Made by a program: the position numbers and the translations under genes. Below, one piece after another: positions 41,962 through 51,122 of a DNA stretch of 64,000 nucleotides. The notes below the pieces were generated by a model, which did no database searches, was not told the origin of the DNA, and saw only the letters and a list, made by a program, of their open reading frames with translations. Numbering within the stretch: position 1 is the first letter of the stretch; each line of letters starts with the position of its first letter. Where the stretch lies: contig NZ_NTHN02000003.1 in assembly GCF_002300555.2 (NCBI RefSeq), positions 111,734 through 175,733 of the forward strand, given 5' to 3'. The stretch comes from Alloyangia mangrovi. Lineage in GTDB: Bacteria; Pseudomonadota; Alphaproteobacteria; Rhodobacterales; Rhodobacteraceae.

Positions 41962-43308
41962 TTGGAGATCACACAGCTGATTCCGCAATTCGGGGGCGTA
42001 ATCTGGACGCTCCTGGCATTTGTCATCGCGCTGTCGGTGATCGTCGCGATCCATGAATACGGGCATTACATCGTCGGCCGCTGGTCGGGGATCCATGCCG
42101 ATGTCTTCTCGCTCGGCTTCGGCCCGGTGCTGCTCAGCCGGGTCGACAAGCGTGGCACCCGCTGGCAGATCGCTGCGCTGCCCTTCGGCGGCTACGTGAA
42201 GTTCAAGGGCGACGACACTGCCGCCAGCGGCACCGCCGACACTGCCGCGCTCGAGGCGATGACCGAGGACGAGCGCCGCCAGACCATGACCGGAGCGCCG
42301 CTCTGGGCCCGCGCCGCCACCGTCGCGGCCGGGCCGGTCTTCAACTTCGTGCTGACCATCGTACTCTTCACCGGCATCTTCATGATGCAGGGGCAGGTCT
42401 CCGAGCCGCTCACCGTGGGCGAGCTGCGCCCCATGCCGAGCGTGCAGGAGCTTCAGGAGGGCGACGTGCTGCTGGAGATCGAGGGCATGCAGACGCCCTC
42501 CTTCGACGACGCCGAGGGTTTTGACAGCTTCCTCAAGAACCTGCCGCTGCAGAACTCGCTGACCTACACCGTCGAACGCGATGGCAGCCGGCAGGAGGTG
42601 AACGGCCCCTATGTCTATCCGCCGCTGGTGTCGCAGGTCGTGCCGCGCTCAGCCGCCAATGAGGCGGGCATGGAACAGGGCGACGTGATCATGGCCATCG
42701 ATGGCGTGCCGATCTTTGCCTTCGACCAGCTCAAGCAGCGCGTGGAAAGCTCGGACGGGGCGACGCTGGGGCTGGAGGTGTGGCGCAACGGCGAGATCCT
42801 CGATCTTGCGCTCACCCCCAAGCGCACCGACGAGCCACTGCCCGATGGCGGCTATCACACGGTCTTCCGGATTGGGATCGTCGGTGGCATCTTCTTCGAG
42901 CCGGCGACCGAGACCGTTGGGCCGATTGATGCGGTCAAGGGCGCGGTGAGCCGCACCTACAGCATCGCCGCCGGCTCGCTCTCGGGCCTGTGGCACATGA
43001 TCGCCGGCAATATCTCCTCGTGCAACCTGTCGGGGCCGATCGGCATCGCGGAGACCTCGGGGGCCATGGCGTCGCAGGGCGGGCAAAGCTTCCTGACCTT
43101 CATCGCTGTGCTCTCGACCGCCGTGGGCCTGCTGAACCTCTTCCCGGTGCCGGTGCTCGACGGCGGCCACCTGGTGTTCTTCGCCTACGAGGCGGTCACC
43201 GGCAAACCGCCCTCGGAGCGGGCGCTGCGGGCGCTGATGTCCGCGGGGCTCGTGCTGATCCTCGGCATGATGGTCTTCGCGTTGACCAACGACATCTTCT
43301 GTCCCTGA
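41962..43308 (+). CDS. rseP: RseP-type site-2 zinc metalloprotease
   Basis: 448-residue inner-membrane protease that cuts anti-sigma factors within the membrane. The active site HEYGH is at residues 31–35, the third zinc ligand region NLFPVPVLDGGH at 392–403, and a PDZ region lies around 215–260. No ATG fits: the likely start is TTG at 41962, after AAAGGGCAGGGCC. Normal length. Lies between dxr and the bamA block, as in other alphaproteobacteria. Confidence 0.95.
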   Translation: MEITQLIPQFGGVIWTLLAFVIALSVIVAIHEYGHYIVGRWSGIHADVFSLGFGPVLLSRVDKRGTRWQIAALPFGGYVKFKGDDTAASGTADTAALEAMTEDERRQTMTGAPLWARAATVAAGPVFNFVLTIVLFTGIFMMQGQVSEPLTVGELRPMPSVQELQEGDVLLEIEGMQTPSFDDAEGFDSFLKNLPLQNSLTYTVERDGSRQEVNGPYVYPPLVSQVVPRSAANEAGMEQGDVIMAIDGVPIFAFDQLKQRVESSDGATLGLEVWRNGEILDLALTPKRTDEPLPDGGYHTVFRIGIVGGIFFEPATETVGPIDAVKGAVSRTYSIAAGSLSGLWHMIAGNISSCNLSGPIGIAETSGAMASQGGQSFLTFIAVLSTAVGLLNLFPVPVLDGGHLVFFAYEAVTGKPPSERALRALMSAGLVLILGMMVFALTNDIFCP

Positions 43309-43358
43309 GGATTGCTGCCCCGAAGGCGGGGCAGGGCGACGGGAACCAAGGAATGCCA

Positions 43359-43395
43359 AAGCCGGGCGGGAGAAATTCTTCCGCCCGGCTTTTTC
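43359..43395 (+). terminator. Intrinsic terminator after rseP
   Basis: AAGCCGGGCGG pairs with CCGCCCGGCTT around an 11-nt loop and is followed by TTTTC. It ends the frr–rseP transcript and separates it from bamA. Confidence 0.92.
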
Positions 43396-43458
43396 GCCCT
43401 AAATCCGCCATGATGACCCTTCATTCAGGGGCCCGGGTATTTTTCACCGGGGCACATC

Positions 43459-43584
43459 ATGCAGACCTTCCAAGACGGTTATCGCGGGCTCGGCTTGCTG
43501 CTGGCAATCAACTGGGACCGGCTGTTCTTCGTCGCGGTGATCCTCGCCGCGTTGTATTTTGGCGCCTTCCTGGGAACTCTTTGA
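43459..43584 (+). CDS. 41-residue membrane protein between rseP and bamA
   Basis: MQTFQDGYRGLGLLLAINWD followed by RLFFVAVILAALYFGAFLGT and a final L: one membrane helix (about 21–40) after an amphipathic N-terminus. Similar short proteins appear at this place in other Rhodobacteraceae as I recall, but I cannot verify conservation here. The Shine-Dalgarno is weak (GGGGCAC). It is encoded between the rseP terminator and the bamA promoter. Confidence 0.6.
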   Translation: MQTFQDGYRGLGLLLAINWDRLFFVAVILAALYFGAFLGTL

Positions 43585-43603
43585 CACCTCGCAGTTTCGT
43601 CTT

Positions 43604-43632
43604 TTGACAAGAAGACCTTCACCCGCTACTCA
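43604..43632 (+). promoter_or_regulatory. Candidate bamA promoter
   Basis: TTGACA (43604–43609), 17-bp spacer, TACTCA (43627–43632), 38 bp upstream of the bamA start and downstream of the rseP terminator. The -35 is perfect; the -10 is weak. Confidence 0.5.
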
Positions 43633-43669
43633 CGATAAAAAAAATATTTCGGCGGAGTGGACAGCGAGC

Positions 43670-46036
43670 ATGAGCATCGAGCAGAAGTCGGGCAGGCCCC
43701 GCGGCAAAACTTACGCACATCGGGCAGGTGTTTCGGCACTTGCCCTATCGCTTGCGGCAGCGATGGCCTTCACTGCGCTGCCCGAGGCAGTGCAGGCACA
43801 ATCCTATGCATTCAGCAACGTCCGGATCGAAGGCAACGAGCGCATCGAATCCGGCACCATCCTCAGTTACGCGGGCATCGCCCGTGGCGAGACGGTGAGC
43901 GCAGGGGAGCTGAACTCGGCCTACCAGCGCATCGTGGACTCCGGCCTCTTCGAGAGTGTCGAGATCACCCCGCAGGGCAATACGCTGGTGATCCAGGTCA
44001 CCGAGTTCCCGACGGTCAACCAGATCGCCTTCGAGGGCAACCGCCGGCTGAAGGACGAGGACCTGAGCAGCATCGTCAAGAGCCAGTCGCGCCGCGTCTA
44101 CAGCCCGCGCCAGGCCGAGCAGGATGCCCAGCAGATCGCCAATGCCTACCTGCAGCAGGGCCGCATCGCCGCGCAGGTGACACCGAAGCTGATCCGCCGC
44201 TCGAACAACCGCGTCGACCTGGTCTTCGAGATCTTCGAGGGCGGTGTCACCGAGGTGGAGCGCATCGGCTTTGTCGGCAACCAGGCCTTCTCCGACGGGC
44301 GCCTGCGCCGCGTCATCCAGACCAAGCAGGCCGGCCTGCTGCGCGCGGTGATCCGCAGCGACACCTACATCGAGGACCGCGTGGCCTTCGACCGCCAGCT
44401 GCTGCAGGACTTCTACGCCTCGCGCGGCTACGTCGACTTCCGCGTGACCGGCATCAACTCCGAGCTTTCCGAGGAGCGTGACAGCTACTTCCTGACCTTC
44501 AACGTCGAGGAAGGACAGAAATTCAACTTCGGCCGCATCGGCGTGGCAAGCGAGCTGCCCGAGGTCGATCTGGCGAGCTTCCGCAACGCGATCAGCCTGC
44601 GCTCGGGCAAGGCCTATTCGCCGGCCGAGGTCGACAAGGAGATCATCCGCCTCGAACGTCTTGCGACCAAGCAGGGGCTGAACTTCGTCCGCATCGACCC
44701 GCAGGTCACCCGCAATGACCGCGCGCAGACGCTCGACGTCACCTTCAACCTGACCCGCGGCCCGCGCATCTTCATCGAGCGCATCGACATCGAGGGCAAC
44801 ACCACCACGCTCGACCAGGTGGTCCGCCGCGAGTTCGACTCTGCCGAGGGCGACCCCTTCAACCCCCGCGCCATCCGCGAGGCCGCCGAACGCATCCGCG
44901 CGCTCGGCTACTTCTCGGACGCGCAGGTCGACGCCCGCGAAGGCTCCACCCCGCAGCAGGTGATCGTCGATGTGAACGTCACCGAGAAGCCCACCGGCTC
45001 GATCGGCTTCGGCGGCTCCTACTCGACGACCGACGGCCTCGGCGCCTCGATCTCCTTTGCCGAGCAGAACTTCCTCGGCCGGGGTCAGCGCCTGTCCTTC
45101 GGGATCAACACCGCGTCGACGAACCAGAGCTACACGTTCAATTTCGTCGAGCCCTATTTCCTGGGGCGCGACGTCTCCTTCGGGCTGGCGCTGAGCTACC
45201 GCGAGACCTCGTATGACAGCGCCGATTACGACACGGCGACCGGCATCTTCCGTCCCAGCCTGACCTTCCCGATTTCGGACAACGGTCGCCTGGGCCTGCG
45301 CTACACCTACCGCTACACCGACATCATCGACTACGATGAGGACCAGGTCGGCAACGTGGTGATCTCGGAAGCCGAGGAGGAGGCCCGCAACGACCACATG
45401 CTGGGCTACACCCTCAGCTACGACACCCGGCGCGAGGGTCTCGACCCCGACCGCGGCTACCTGCTCGAGTTCGGCCAGGACTTCGGCGGCCTCGGCAGCG
45501 ACACCAACTTCGTGCAGACCGACCTGCGCGCCGTGGCGCAGACGCTGGTCTGGAACGAGGAAATCACCCTGCGCGCCACCTTCCAGGCCGGGGCGATCAA
45601 CTACATCGACGGCGACAGCCGCGTGACCGACCGCTACATGATGACCGAGAACATCATGCGCGGCTTCGAATACGCCGGCATCGGCCCGCGCGAAGTGAAC
45701 GACGACGAGGACATCGACTCCCCGCTGGGCGGCAACTACTACGCCGCGCTGCGCTTCGATGCCGAATTCCCGCTCGGCCTGCCCGAGGAATACGGCATCA
45801 GCGGCGGTGTCTTCTACGACATCGGCTCGATCTGGGGGCTGTCCGATGACACGATCGCAAAGGCCGGAGACAATGAGATCCTCTACAGCGATTTCACCGC
45901 CCGCCAGTCGATCGGCTTCTCGGTCTTCTGGGACTCGGTGCTCGGGCCGCTGCGCCTGAACTTCTCGACCCCTGTGTCGAAGGAAAAATATGACAACGAG
46001 CAGAACTTCAGCCTCTCGGTGTCGAGCACCTTCTGA
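43670..46036 (+). CDS. bamA: Outer membrane protein assembly factor BamA
   Basis: 788-residue outer-membrane protein that inserts beta-barrel proteins. Signal peptide from MSIEQKSGRPRGKTYAHRAG with cleavage after VQA (residue 43). Five POTRA domains follow, the first at SYAFSNVRIEGNERIESGTI and the last near IFIERIDIEGNTTTLDQVVR. The C-terminal 16-stranded barrel begins around residue 440 (TGSIGFGGSYSTTDGLGASI) and ends with the terminal Phe (SLSVSSTF). The start at 43670 is chosen over the open frame to 43559 because of the signal peptide. Confidence 0.97.
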   Translation: MSIEQKSGRPRGKTYAHRAGVSALALSLAAAMAFTALPEAVQAQSYAFSNVRIEGNERIESGTILSYAGIARGETVSAGELNSAYQRIVDSGLFESVEITPQGNTLVIQVTEFPTVNQIAFEGNRRLKDEDLSSIVKSQSRRVYSPRQAEQDAQQIANAYLQQGRIAAQVTPKLIRRSNNRVDLVFEIFEGGVTEVERIGFVGNQAFSDGRLRRVIQTKQAGLLRAVIRSDTYIEDRVAFDRQLLQDFYASRGYVDFRVTGINSELSEERDSYFLTFNVEEGQKFNFGRIGVASELPEVDLASFRNAISLRSGKAYSPAEVDKEIIRLERLATKQGLNFVRIDPQVTRNDRAQTLDVTFNLTRGPRIFIERIDIEGNTTTLDQVVRREFDSAEGDPFNPRAIREAAERIRALGYFSDAQVDAREGSTPQQVIVDVNVTEKPTGSIGFGGSYSTTDGLGASISFAEQNFLGRGQRLSFGINTASTNQSYTFNFVEPYFLGRDVSFGLALSYRETSYDSADYDTATGIFRPSLTFPISDNGRLGLRYTYRYTDIIDYDEDQVGNVVISEAEEEARNDHMLGYTLSYDTRREGLDPDRGYLLEFGQDFGGLGSDTNFVQTDLRAVAQTLVWNEEITLRATFQAGAINYIDGDSRVTDRYMMTENIMRGFEYAGIGPREVNDDEDIDSPLGGNYYAALRFDAEFPLGLPEEYGISGGVFYDIGSIWGLSDDTIAKAGDNEILYSDFTARQSIGFSVFWDSVLGPLRLNFSTPVSKEKYDNEQNFSLSVSSTF

Positions 46037-46667
46037 GCTTGTGGCGCGCAGCTTGCTGCGCGCCGCCGTCCTCGGGATCGTCCTTGCCGCTTCGCCCGCG
46101 CTCGCGCAGGACGGAATGCGCTCGGAGATACGGCCCGGCATCGTGCAGAGCGAGATCCTCACCGTCGAGATCGACCGGCTTTATGCCGAGAGCGATTTCG
46201 GAAAGCAGGTCTCGGAGCTGCTCGAGGAGACGGGCACGGCGATCGCCGCCGAGAACCGCCGCATCGAGGCCGAACTCACCGCCGAGGAAAAATCCCTCAC
46301 CGAGAAACGCCGGACGATGGATCCCGCGGCCTTTCGCAAGCTGGCCGACGCCTTCGACACCAAGGTGCAGGAGCTGCGCGACGCGCAGGACAGCAAGGCG
46401 CGGACGCTGGGCAATCTTTCCGAGGAACGCCGTCGCGTGTTCATCTCCCGCGCCGAGCCCGTGCTGGCCGATATCATGCGCGATGCCGGGGCGAGCGTCA
46501 TCCTCGACCAGCGCACGGTGTTCCTGTCGACCAATGCGATAGACATCACCGAGGCCGCGATCTCGCGGATGAACGAGCTGCTGCCCGAGCCCGACCCTCT
46601 GCCCGATCTGACCGGAACCGAACTGCCGCAGACCCCTGCTGCACCGGAGACCTCCCGCAAGCCCTGA
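45990..46667 (+). CDS. skp: OmpH/Skp-like periplasmic chaperone
   Basis: 225-residue protein. The start at 45990 lies inside bamA (47-bp overlap) and has GAAGGAAAAAT directly upstream; a GTG at 46041 lacks such a site. The signal peptide has a long N-region and is cut after ALA (residue 39). The mature part begins with a beta strand (SEILTVEIDRLYAES), then long charged helices (AAENRRIEAELTAEEKSLTE), the tentacle pattern of Skp, followed by SVILDQRTVFLSTNAIDIT. It escorts unfolded outer-membrane proteins to BamA, encoded just before. Confidence 0.88.
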   Translation: MTTSRTSASRCRAPSELVARSLLRAAVLGIVLAASPALAQDGMRSEIRPGIVQSEILTVEIDRLYAESDFGKQVSELLEETGTAIAAENRRIEAELTAEEKSLTEKRRTMDPAAFRKLADAFDTKVQELRDAQDSKARTLGNLSEERRRVFISRAEPVLADIMRDAGASVILDQRTVFLSTNAIDITEAAISRMNELLPEPDPLPDLTGTELPQTPAAPETSRKP

Positions 46668-46781
46668 GCCCGCGCTGTTTCAGCCTGTTGCATCGCGTGA
46701 CGTCGCCGCGCGCGCGCCGCTTGCCCCGAGCCGCCGGGATTGCTAGGGGAGAGGCGACTTTTTCCTTTTGAAAGGCCCACG

Positions 46782-47243
46782 ATGACCGAGACGCTTCTCA
46801 GCGCTGACATTCAGCTGATCCAGCGCATCCTGCCGCATCGCTATCCGTTCCTGCTCGTCGACAAGGTCGTTGAGATCGACGGCACCAGCTCGGCCGTGGG
46901 CATCAAGAACGTCACGATGAACGAGCCGCATTTCCAGGGCCACTTCCCCGGCCTGCCGATCATGCCGGGCGTGACCATCGTAGAGGCCATGGCGCAGACC
47001 ACCGCGGTGATGGTGGGTGTGGCGCTTGACCTCGCTGACAAGGACCTGAAGGTCTATTTCATGGGCATCGACAAGTGTAAGTTCCGCCGCAAGGTGGTGC
47101 CGGGCGACGTCCTCAAGATGAAGGTGCGCACCCTGCGCGGCAAGCCGGGCGGCAAGGTTTGGAAGTTTGAAGGCGTGGCCGAGGTCGACGGCGAGCTGGC
47201 CTGCGAGGCCGAGTTCACCGCGATGATGGACCTGCCGGCGTGA
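46782..47243 (+). CDS. fabZ: 3-hydroxyacyl-ACP dehydratase FabZ
   Basis: 153-residue hotdog-fold dehydratase of fatty acid synthesis. The start [20 protein letters not shown] leads to the catalytic [17 protein letters not shown] with H54 and E68. The start at 46782 is preferred over a TTG at 46740. Its stop overlaps the GTG of lpxA (GTGA), coupling fatty acid and lipid A synthesis. Confidence 0.96.
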   Translation: MTETLLSADIQLIQRILPHRYPFLLVDKVVEIDGTSSAVGIKNVTMNEPHFQGHFPGLPIMPGVTIVEAMAQTTAVMVGVALDLADKDLKVYFMGIDKCKFRRKVVPGDVLKMKVRTLRGKPGGKVWKFEGVAEVDGELACEAEFTAMMDLPA

Positions 47244-48028
47244 CCCAGACCGTGATCCACCCCAGCGCCTATGTCGAGGAAGGCGCGCAGATCGGAGAAG
47301 GCTGCAAGATCGGCCCCTTCTGCCACGTCGGCCCCGAGGTGGTGCTGGCGGCGAACGTCGAGCTTAAGAGCCACGTGGTGGTTACCGGCCGGACCGAGAT
47401 CGGCGAGGAGACGGTGATCTTCCCCTTCGCGGTGATCGGGGAGATCCCGCAGGATCTGAAGTTCCGCGGCGAGAAGACCAAGCTGGTCATCGGCAAGCGC
47501 AACCGCATCCGTGAGCACGTGACGATGAACTCCGGCACCGAGGGTGGCGGCGGCGTGACCCGCGTCGGCGACGACGGGCTCTTCATGGCCGGTTGCCACG
47601 TGGCGCATGACGCGCAGGTCGGCGACCGGGTGATCCTCGTCAACAACTCTGCGTTGGCCGGGCACTGCGTGATCGAGGACGACGTGATCGTCGGCGGTCT
47701 TTCCGGCGTGCACCAATGGGTGCGCATCGGCCGTGGCGCGATCATCGGCGCGGTCACCATGGTGACCAACGACGTGATCCCCTACGGCCTCGTGCAGGCG
47801 CCGCGGGGCAAGCTCGACGGGCTCAACCTCGTTGGCCTCAAGCGCCGTGGCGTGAGCCGGTCCGACATCACAGCGCTGCGGGCTGCCTTCCAGATGCTGG
47901 CTCAGGGCGAGGGCGCCTTTGCCGAACGCGCCAAGCGCCTCGGCGAAGAGACCCAGAGCGAGTATGTTCGCGAGATCGTCGACTTCATCCTCGGCGACAG
48001 TGACCGTCACTTCCTGACGCCGGGCTGA
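47240..48028 (+). CDS. lpxA: UDP-N-acetylglucosamine acyltransferase
   Basis: 262-residue trimeric left-handed beta-helix enzyme, first step of lipid A synthesis. Hexapeptide repeats run from [20 protein letters not shown] to about residue 190; the catalytic His lies in [20 protein letters not shown] near residue 122, and [20 protein letters not shown] follows. It starts with GTG overlapping the fabZ stop. lpxD, often in this block elsewhere, is not here. Confidence 0.96.
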   Translation: MTQTVIHPSAYVEEGAQIGEGCKIGPFCHVGPEVVLAANVELKSHVVVTGRTEIGEETVIFPFAVIGEIPQDLKFRGEKTKLVIGKRNRIREHVTMNSGTEGGGGVTRVGDDGLFMAGCHVAHDAQVGDRVILVNNSALAGHCVIEDDVIVGGLSGVHQWVRIGRGAIIGAVTMVTNDVIPYGLVQAPRGKLDGLNLVGLKRRGVSRSDITALRAAFQMLAQGEGAFAERAKRLGEETQSEYVREIVDFILGDSDRHFLTPG

Positions 48029-48033
48029 ACCTC

Positions 48034-48819
48034 GTGCTGGCTCTGATCGCAGGGCAGGGGGATCTGCCTCGGGCAGTCATCGAGGCCCTGCCCGAACCGG
48101 CGTTGGTCTGTGGCATGGAAAGCTCGCCGCCCGACCGTGTGGCAGCGGATCACCTGTTCCGGATCGAGAAGCTCGGCACCTTCCTGCGCTGGCTCAAAGC
48201 CCAGGGAGTGACCCGCGTCTGCATGTGCGGTGCGGTGGGCCGGCCGGAGATCAGGGCGTCACGGCTCGACGTGCCGACGCTGCTCCTGCTGCCGAAAATC
48301 CTGCGCGCTCTCAAGCGCGGCGACGATGGTGCGCTGCGCATCGTCATCGGGCTGCTCGAGGACGCGGGGCTCGAAGTCGTCGGCGCGCATGAGGCCGCCC
48401 CGGCGCTGCTGCCGGAAACCGGGGTACTGACGCAGGCACGGCCCGGCACCGAGGCCGCGCAGATGGCCACGCTTGCCGATGCGGTGAGCCACCGTCAGGG
48501 ACTCGAGGACCTGGGCCAATGCTGCGTCATCTCCGGCGATCAGGTGGTCGCGCAGGAAGACGCGCGCGGGACAGATGCCATGCTGGGCGCCTTGCCGCCG
48601 GTGCCGGGTGGTCTCTTCTACAAGGCGCCGAAACCTGGGCAGGAGCGCCGCGCCGACCTGCCGGTCATTGGCCCCAACACCGCCGTCGGCGCGATCCGCG
48701 CCGGGCTGGCGGGCATCGTTATCGAGGCGCAGGGCGTCATGGTGCTCGACCGCGCGGCGGTCATCGAAATGCTGGATGCCGCAGGGCTCTTCCTGTGGGT
48801 ACGGGAGCGGGACGCATGA
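48034..48819 (+). CDS. lpxI: UDP-2,3-diacylglucosamine diphosphatase LpxI
   Basis: 261-residue enzyme that hydrolyses UDP-2,3-diacylglucosamine to lipid X, replacing LpxH in alphaproteobacteria. It begins (GTG) LALIAGQGDLPRAVIEALPE. The conserved RDAxxR-like stretch is in SGDQVVAQEDARGTDAMLGA and the end in KAPKPGQERRADLPVIGPNT, both family hallmarks. It starts 5 bp after lpxA and overlaps lpxB by 4 bp. Confidence 0.94.
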   Translation: MLALIAGQGDLPRAVIEALPEPALVCGMESSPPDRVAADHLFRIEKLGTFLRWLKAQGVTRVCMCGAVGRPEIRASRLDVPTLLLLPKILRALKRGDDGALRIVIGLLEDAGLEVVGAHEAAPALLPETGVLTQARPGTEAAQMATLADAVSHRQGLEDLGQCCVISGDQVVAQEDARGTDAMLGALPPVPGGLFYKAPKPGQERRADLPVIGPNTAVGAIRAGLAGIVIEAQGVMVLDRAAVIEMLDAAGLFLWVRERDA

Positions 48820-49973
48820 AGGTCTTCATCATCGCGGGCGAGCCCTCGGGCGACAAGCTGGGCGGCGCGCTCATGCAGGGGCTAAAGGCACAGGTACCCG
48901 AGGTCTCCTTCGAGGGGATCGGCGGCGAGCGCATGCTCGAGGAGGGGCTGCAGAGCCTCTTTCCCATGGACGAGATCTCGATCATGGGCATCACCGAGAT
49001 CCTGCGCAACTACGGCGCGCTCAAGGCCCGCATCCGCCAGACCGCCGACGCGGTGGTGGCCGCCAAGCCCGACGTGCTGATTACCGTCGACCTTCCGGAA
49101 TTCTCGCTGCGCGTGGCCAAGCTGGTGAAGGAGAAATCCGACATCCGCACCGTCCACTACGTGGCCCCGACGGTCTGGGCCTGGCGCCCCGGCCGCGCGG
49201 CGAAGATGGCGAAACACATTGACCAGGTCCTGGCGCTACTGCCCTTCGAGCCGCCCTACATGGAGGCCGCGGGCATGCGCTGCGATTTCGTCGGCCACCC
49301 CGTTGTGACCGATCCGCAGGCGAGCCAGTCCGACGAGGCCGAGTTCCGCCTCCGCCACGATATCGGCGACGCACCGCTCTGCCTGATCCTGCCCGGCTCG
49401 CGCCGCTCCGAGGTCTCGCGCCTTGGTCCGGTCTTCGGCGAGGCGCTGGGGCAGCTCAAGGAGCAGCGACCCGAGCTGCGCTACGTGCTGCCCATGGCCG
49501 CACCGGTGGCGGAGCTCGTCAAGGAGACGGTGAAGGGCTGGCCGGTCACTCCAATCCTGCTCGATCCGCGCGAGCAGGGCGAGGCCGGCAAAGCCGAGAA
49601 GCGCGCCGCCTTTGCCGCCGCCGACGTGGCGCTGGCGGCATCTGGGACGGTGGCGCTGGAGCTGGCCGCGGCGAGCACGCCCATGGTCATCGCCTATGAC
49701 ATGGGCTGGCTGTCGCGGCAGATCATCGGCCGGCTGATGTTGGTGGACTCGGTGAACCTCGTGAACCTCGTCACCGATAGCCGCACCGTGCCCGAATACA
49801 TCGGCGACGATTGCCGCCCCGGGCCGATCGCCGATGCGGTGCTGCGCGTGCTCGACGCGCCGCAGGACCAGACGCGGGCGATGCAACAGACCATGGAGCT
49901 GCTCGGCAAGGGCGGAGAAGCGCCGGGGATGCGCGCTGCCGAAGCGGTGCTCGCCGGGCTGCGCGAATGCTGA
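48816..49973 (+). CDS. lpxB: Lipid-A-disaccharide synthase
   Basis: 385-residue GT19 glycosyltransferase joining UDP-diacylglucosamine and lipid X. The start MKVFIIAGEPSGDKLGGALM carries the GEPSGD motif (8–13); VHYVAPTVWAWRPGRAAKMA, GHPVVTD and LILPGSRRSEVSRLGPVFGE are further hallmarks. The ATG overlaps the lpxI stop. Last gene of the block; a terminator follows. Confidence 0.96.
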   Translation: MKVFIIAGEPSGDKLGGALMQGLKAQVPEVSFEGIGGERMLEEGLQSLFPMDEISIMGITEILRNYGALKARIRQTADAVVAAKPDVLITVDLPEFSLRVAKLVKEKSDIRTVHYVAPTVWAWRPGRAAKMAKHIDQVLALLPFEPPYMEAAGMRCDFVGHPVVTDPQASQSDEAEFRLRHDIGDAPLCLILPGSRRSEVSRLGPVFGEALGQLKEQRPELRYVLPMAAPVAELVKETVKGWPVTPILLDPREQGEAGKAEKRAAFAAADVALAASGTVALELAAASTPMVIAYDMGWLSRQIIGRLMLVDSVNLVNLVTDSRTVPEYIGDDCRPGPIADAVLRVLDAPQDQTRAMQQTMELLGKGGEAPGMRAAEAVLAGLREC

Positions 49974-50007
49974 TCCCGGTCCGATCGAGGCCAGACCTGC
50001 AGACATG

Positions 50008-50040
50008 AAAAAGCCCCGGCGCCTCGCGGCCCGGGGCTTT
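50008..50040 (+). terminator. Bidirectional terminator after lpxB
   Basis: AAAGCCCCGG pairs with CCGGGGCTTT; a T-run follows on minus (TTTTTCATG) and a short one on plus. It separates lpxB from the convergent IalB-like gene. Confidence 0.88.
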
Positions 50041-50060
50041 CGCGTTGCGTACTGCCGCGC

Positions 50061-50714
50061 TTACTGGCGCAGCGCGCTGGTCTCTTCGTAGCCCGCGGTG
50101 AAGCCCGAGAGCGACATGTCGAGCGTCACCTTCTGGTCCGGCGCCAGCGCCGGGACGATGGTGATCTGCGCGCCCTTGCCCGCCTTGAAACGGTTGACGT
50201 CTTCCTCGGTGAAGCCGACGCGGGCGTAGCAGCCCACGGGGGTGCAGAAGGAGAAGTCGTAGCGCTTGGCCTGACCGCCATCGACGGCGATGGTCAGCTT
50301 CTGGGTCAGCAGCGTCTCGAGCGGCACGACGAAGGTGCCCCCGGCTGCGACCTGGCCACCGTTGGACACCCGGAACAGGCTGACCTCGGCAACATTGTTG
50401 CCGTCGCCGTCCTGCAGGAGCTGGTACATCTGGCAGGGGTCCTCGGCCTCGGTGCCCTCGGGGGCGCGCAGGCATTGCAGCTCCCACGAGCCATGCGTGG
50501 CCTTCACGTAGGTCTCGGGCTGCTGGCCGGGTGCGGCGGGTGCTTCGCCACTGGCGTCCTCGCCCAGCGAAAGTCCGCCGGCGGCAACGGTGCCCTCGGA
50601 CTGGTCTGCTGCGGGAGCGTCGCTCGGTTTGGCGGCGTCCTGCGCATAGGCCGGCATTGCTGCCAGAGCCGCCGCGAGCGGCAGCAGGCGCAGGATGTGG
50701 AGAGGTCTGATCAT
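50061..50714 (-). CDS. Invasion-associated locus B (IalB) family protein
   Basis: 217-residue exported protein. The start at 50714 gives the signal peptide MIRPLHILRLLPLAAALAAM, cut after AYA (residue 24). A proline/alanine-rich linker follows, then the IalB domain from about residue 70 (THGSWELQCLRAPEGTEAED, later FVVPLETLLTQKLTIAVDGG) with cysteine pairs including CTPVGC. IalB proteins are periplasmic or outer-membrane associated; despite the name, in free-living bacteria a role in invasion is not implied and the function is unknown. Confidence 0.88.
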   Translation of the reverse strand: MIRPLHILRLLPLAAALAAMPAYAQDAAKPSDAPAADQSEGTVAAGGLSLGEDASGEAPAAPGQQPETYVKATHGSWELQCLRAPEGTEAEDPCQMYQLLQDGDGNNVAEVSLFRVSNGGQVAAGGTFVVPLETLLTQKLTIAVDGGQAKRYDFSFCTPVGCYARVGFTEEDVNRFKAGKGAQITIVPALAPDQKVTLDMSLSGFTAGYEETSALRQ

Positions 50715-50837
50715 GGGTCCCCCTGAAACGGTCATTCTTGCCTCATTGCCCGCTTAGCATGCACACCAAGCGGTGTCAGGCCAGAAATGGGAGGCATCAC
50801 GGGAACGGCAATAAAGCGCGGAAACCATTCATCAAAA

Positions 50838-50901
50838 AGAGAAAAGGGACCCTGCGGTCCCCTTTCCCTTGCTCCCTGTCGGACCGGCCGACTTTGTCAT
50901 T
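50838..50901 (-). ncRNA. Candidate small RNA ending in an intrinsic terminator
   Basis: Minus strand: promoter-like TTGACC (50936–50931), 17-bp spacer, TAGCGT (50913–50908), then a predicted start near 50901. The transcript would hold the hairpin GTCGG-N5-CCGAC (50892–50878), a purine-rich single-stranded linker (AGGGAGCAAGGGAAA) and the terminator GGGACC-GCAG-GGTCCC (50861–50846) with tail TTTTCTCTTTTT. Length about 64 nt. No protein-coding gene on this strand lies to the right to use this terminator. Prediction only. Confidence 0.45.
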
Positions 50902-50907
50902 GACGAG

Positions 50908-50936
50908 ACGCTACGAAACTCTTTCCCACCGGTCAA
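50908..50936 (-). promoter_or_regulatory. Candidate promoter of the minus-strand small RNA
   Basis: TTGACC-N17-TAGCGT on the minus strand: five of six matches at -35 and the TAnnnT pattern at -10 with ideal spacing. Confidence 0.45.
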
Positions 50937-51122
50937 CAGGCATTGCAACGGCAGGGCTTCACTTTTGTGCAAAAGGCCGCGCCCGTGCAACGGACGCGGC
51001 AAGTCAGACAGGGAGGAAGTTCGCCCGGAGCAGGAGAGGACATGTTGCCCCGGACGAATTTCATACTGGCGCCAAAGAGTTAAGATTGTATGCTCGAGCC
51101 CGGACGGCAGCGGAGGCAGGCC

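Larger units (their letters stand above)
50715..51122. other. 408-bp intergenic region, IalB-like / HerA-like
   Basis: Divergent gap containing a minus-strand small-RNA candidate (50838–50901 with its promoter at 50908–50936). Between about 50940 and 51120 I see nothing beyond a purine-rich leader upstream of the HerA-like gene; the short open frames here have no codon bias or ribosome binding site. Confidence 0.6.

Noticed and set aside
43745..46162. 805-codon frame antisense to bamA
   Set aside because: bamA on plus has signal peptide, POTRA domains and terminal Phe; the antisense product is a compositional shadow.
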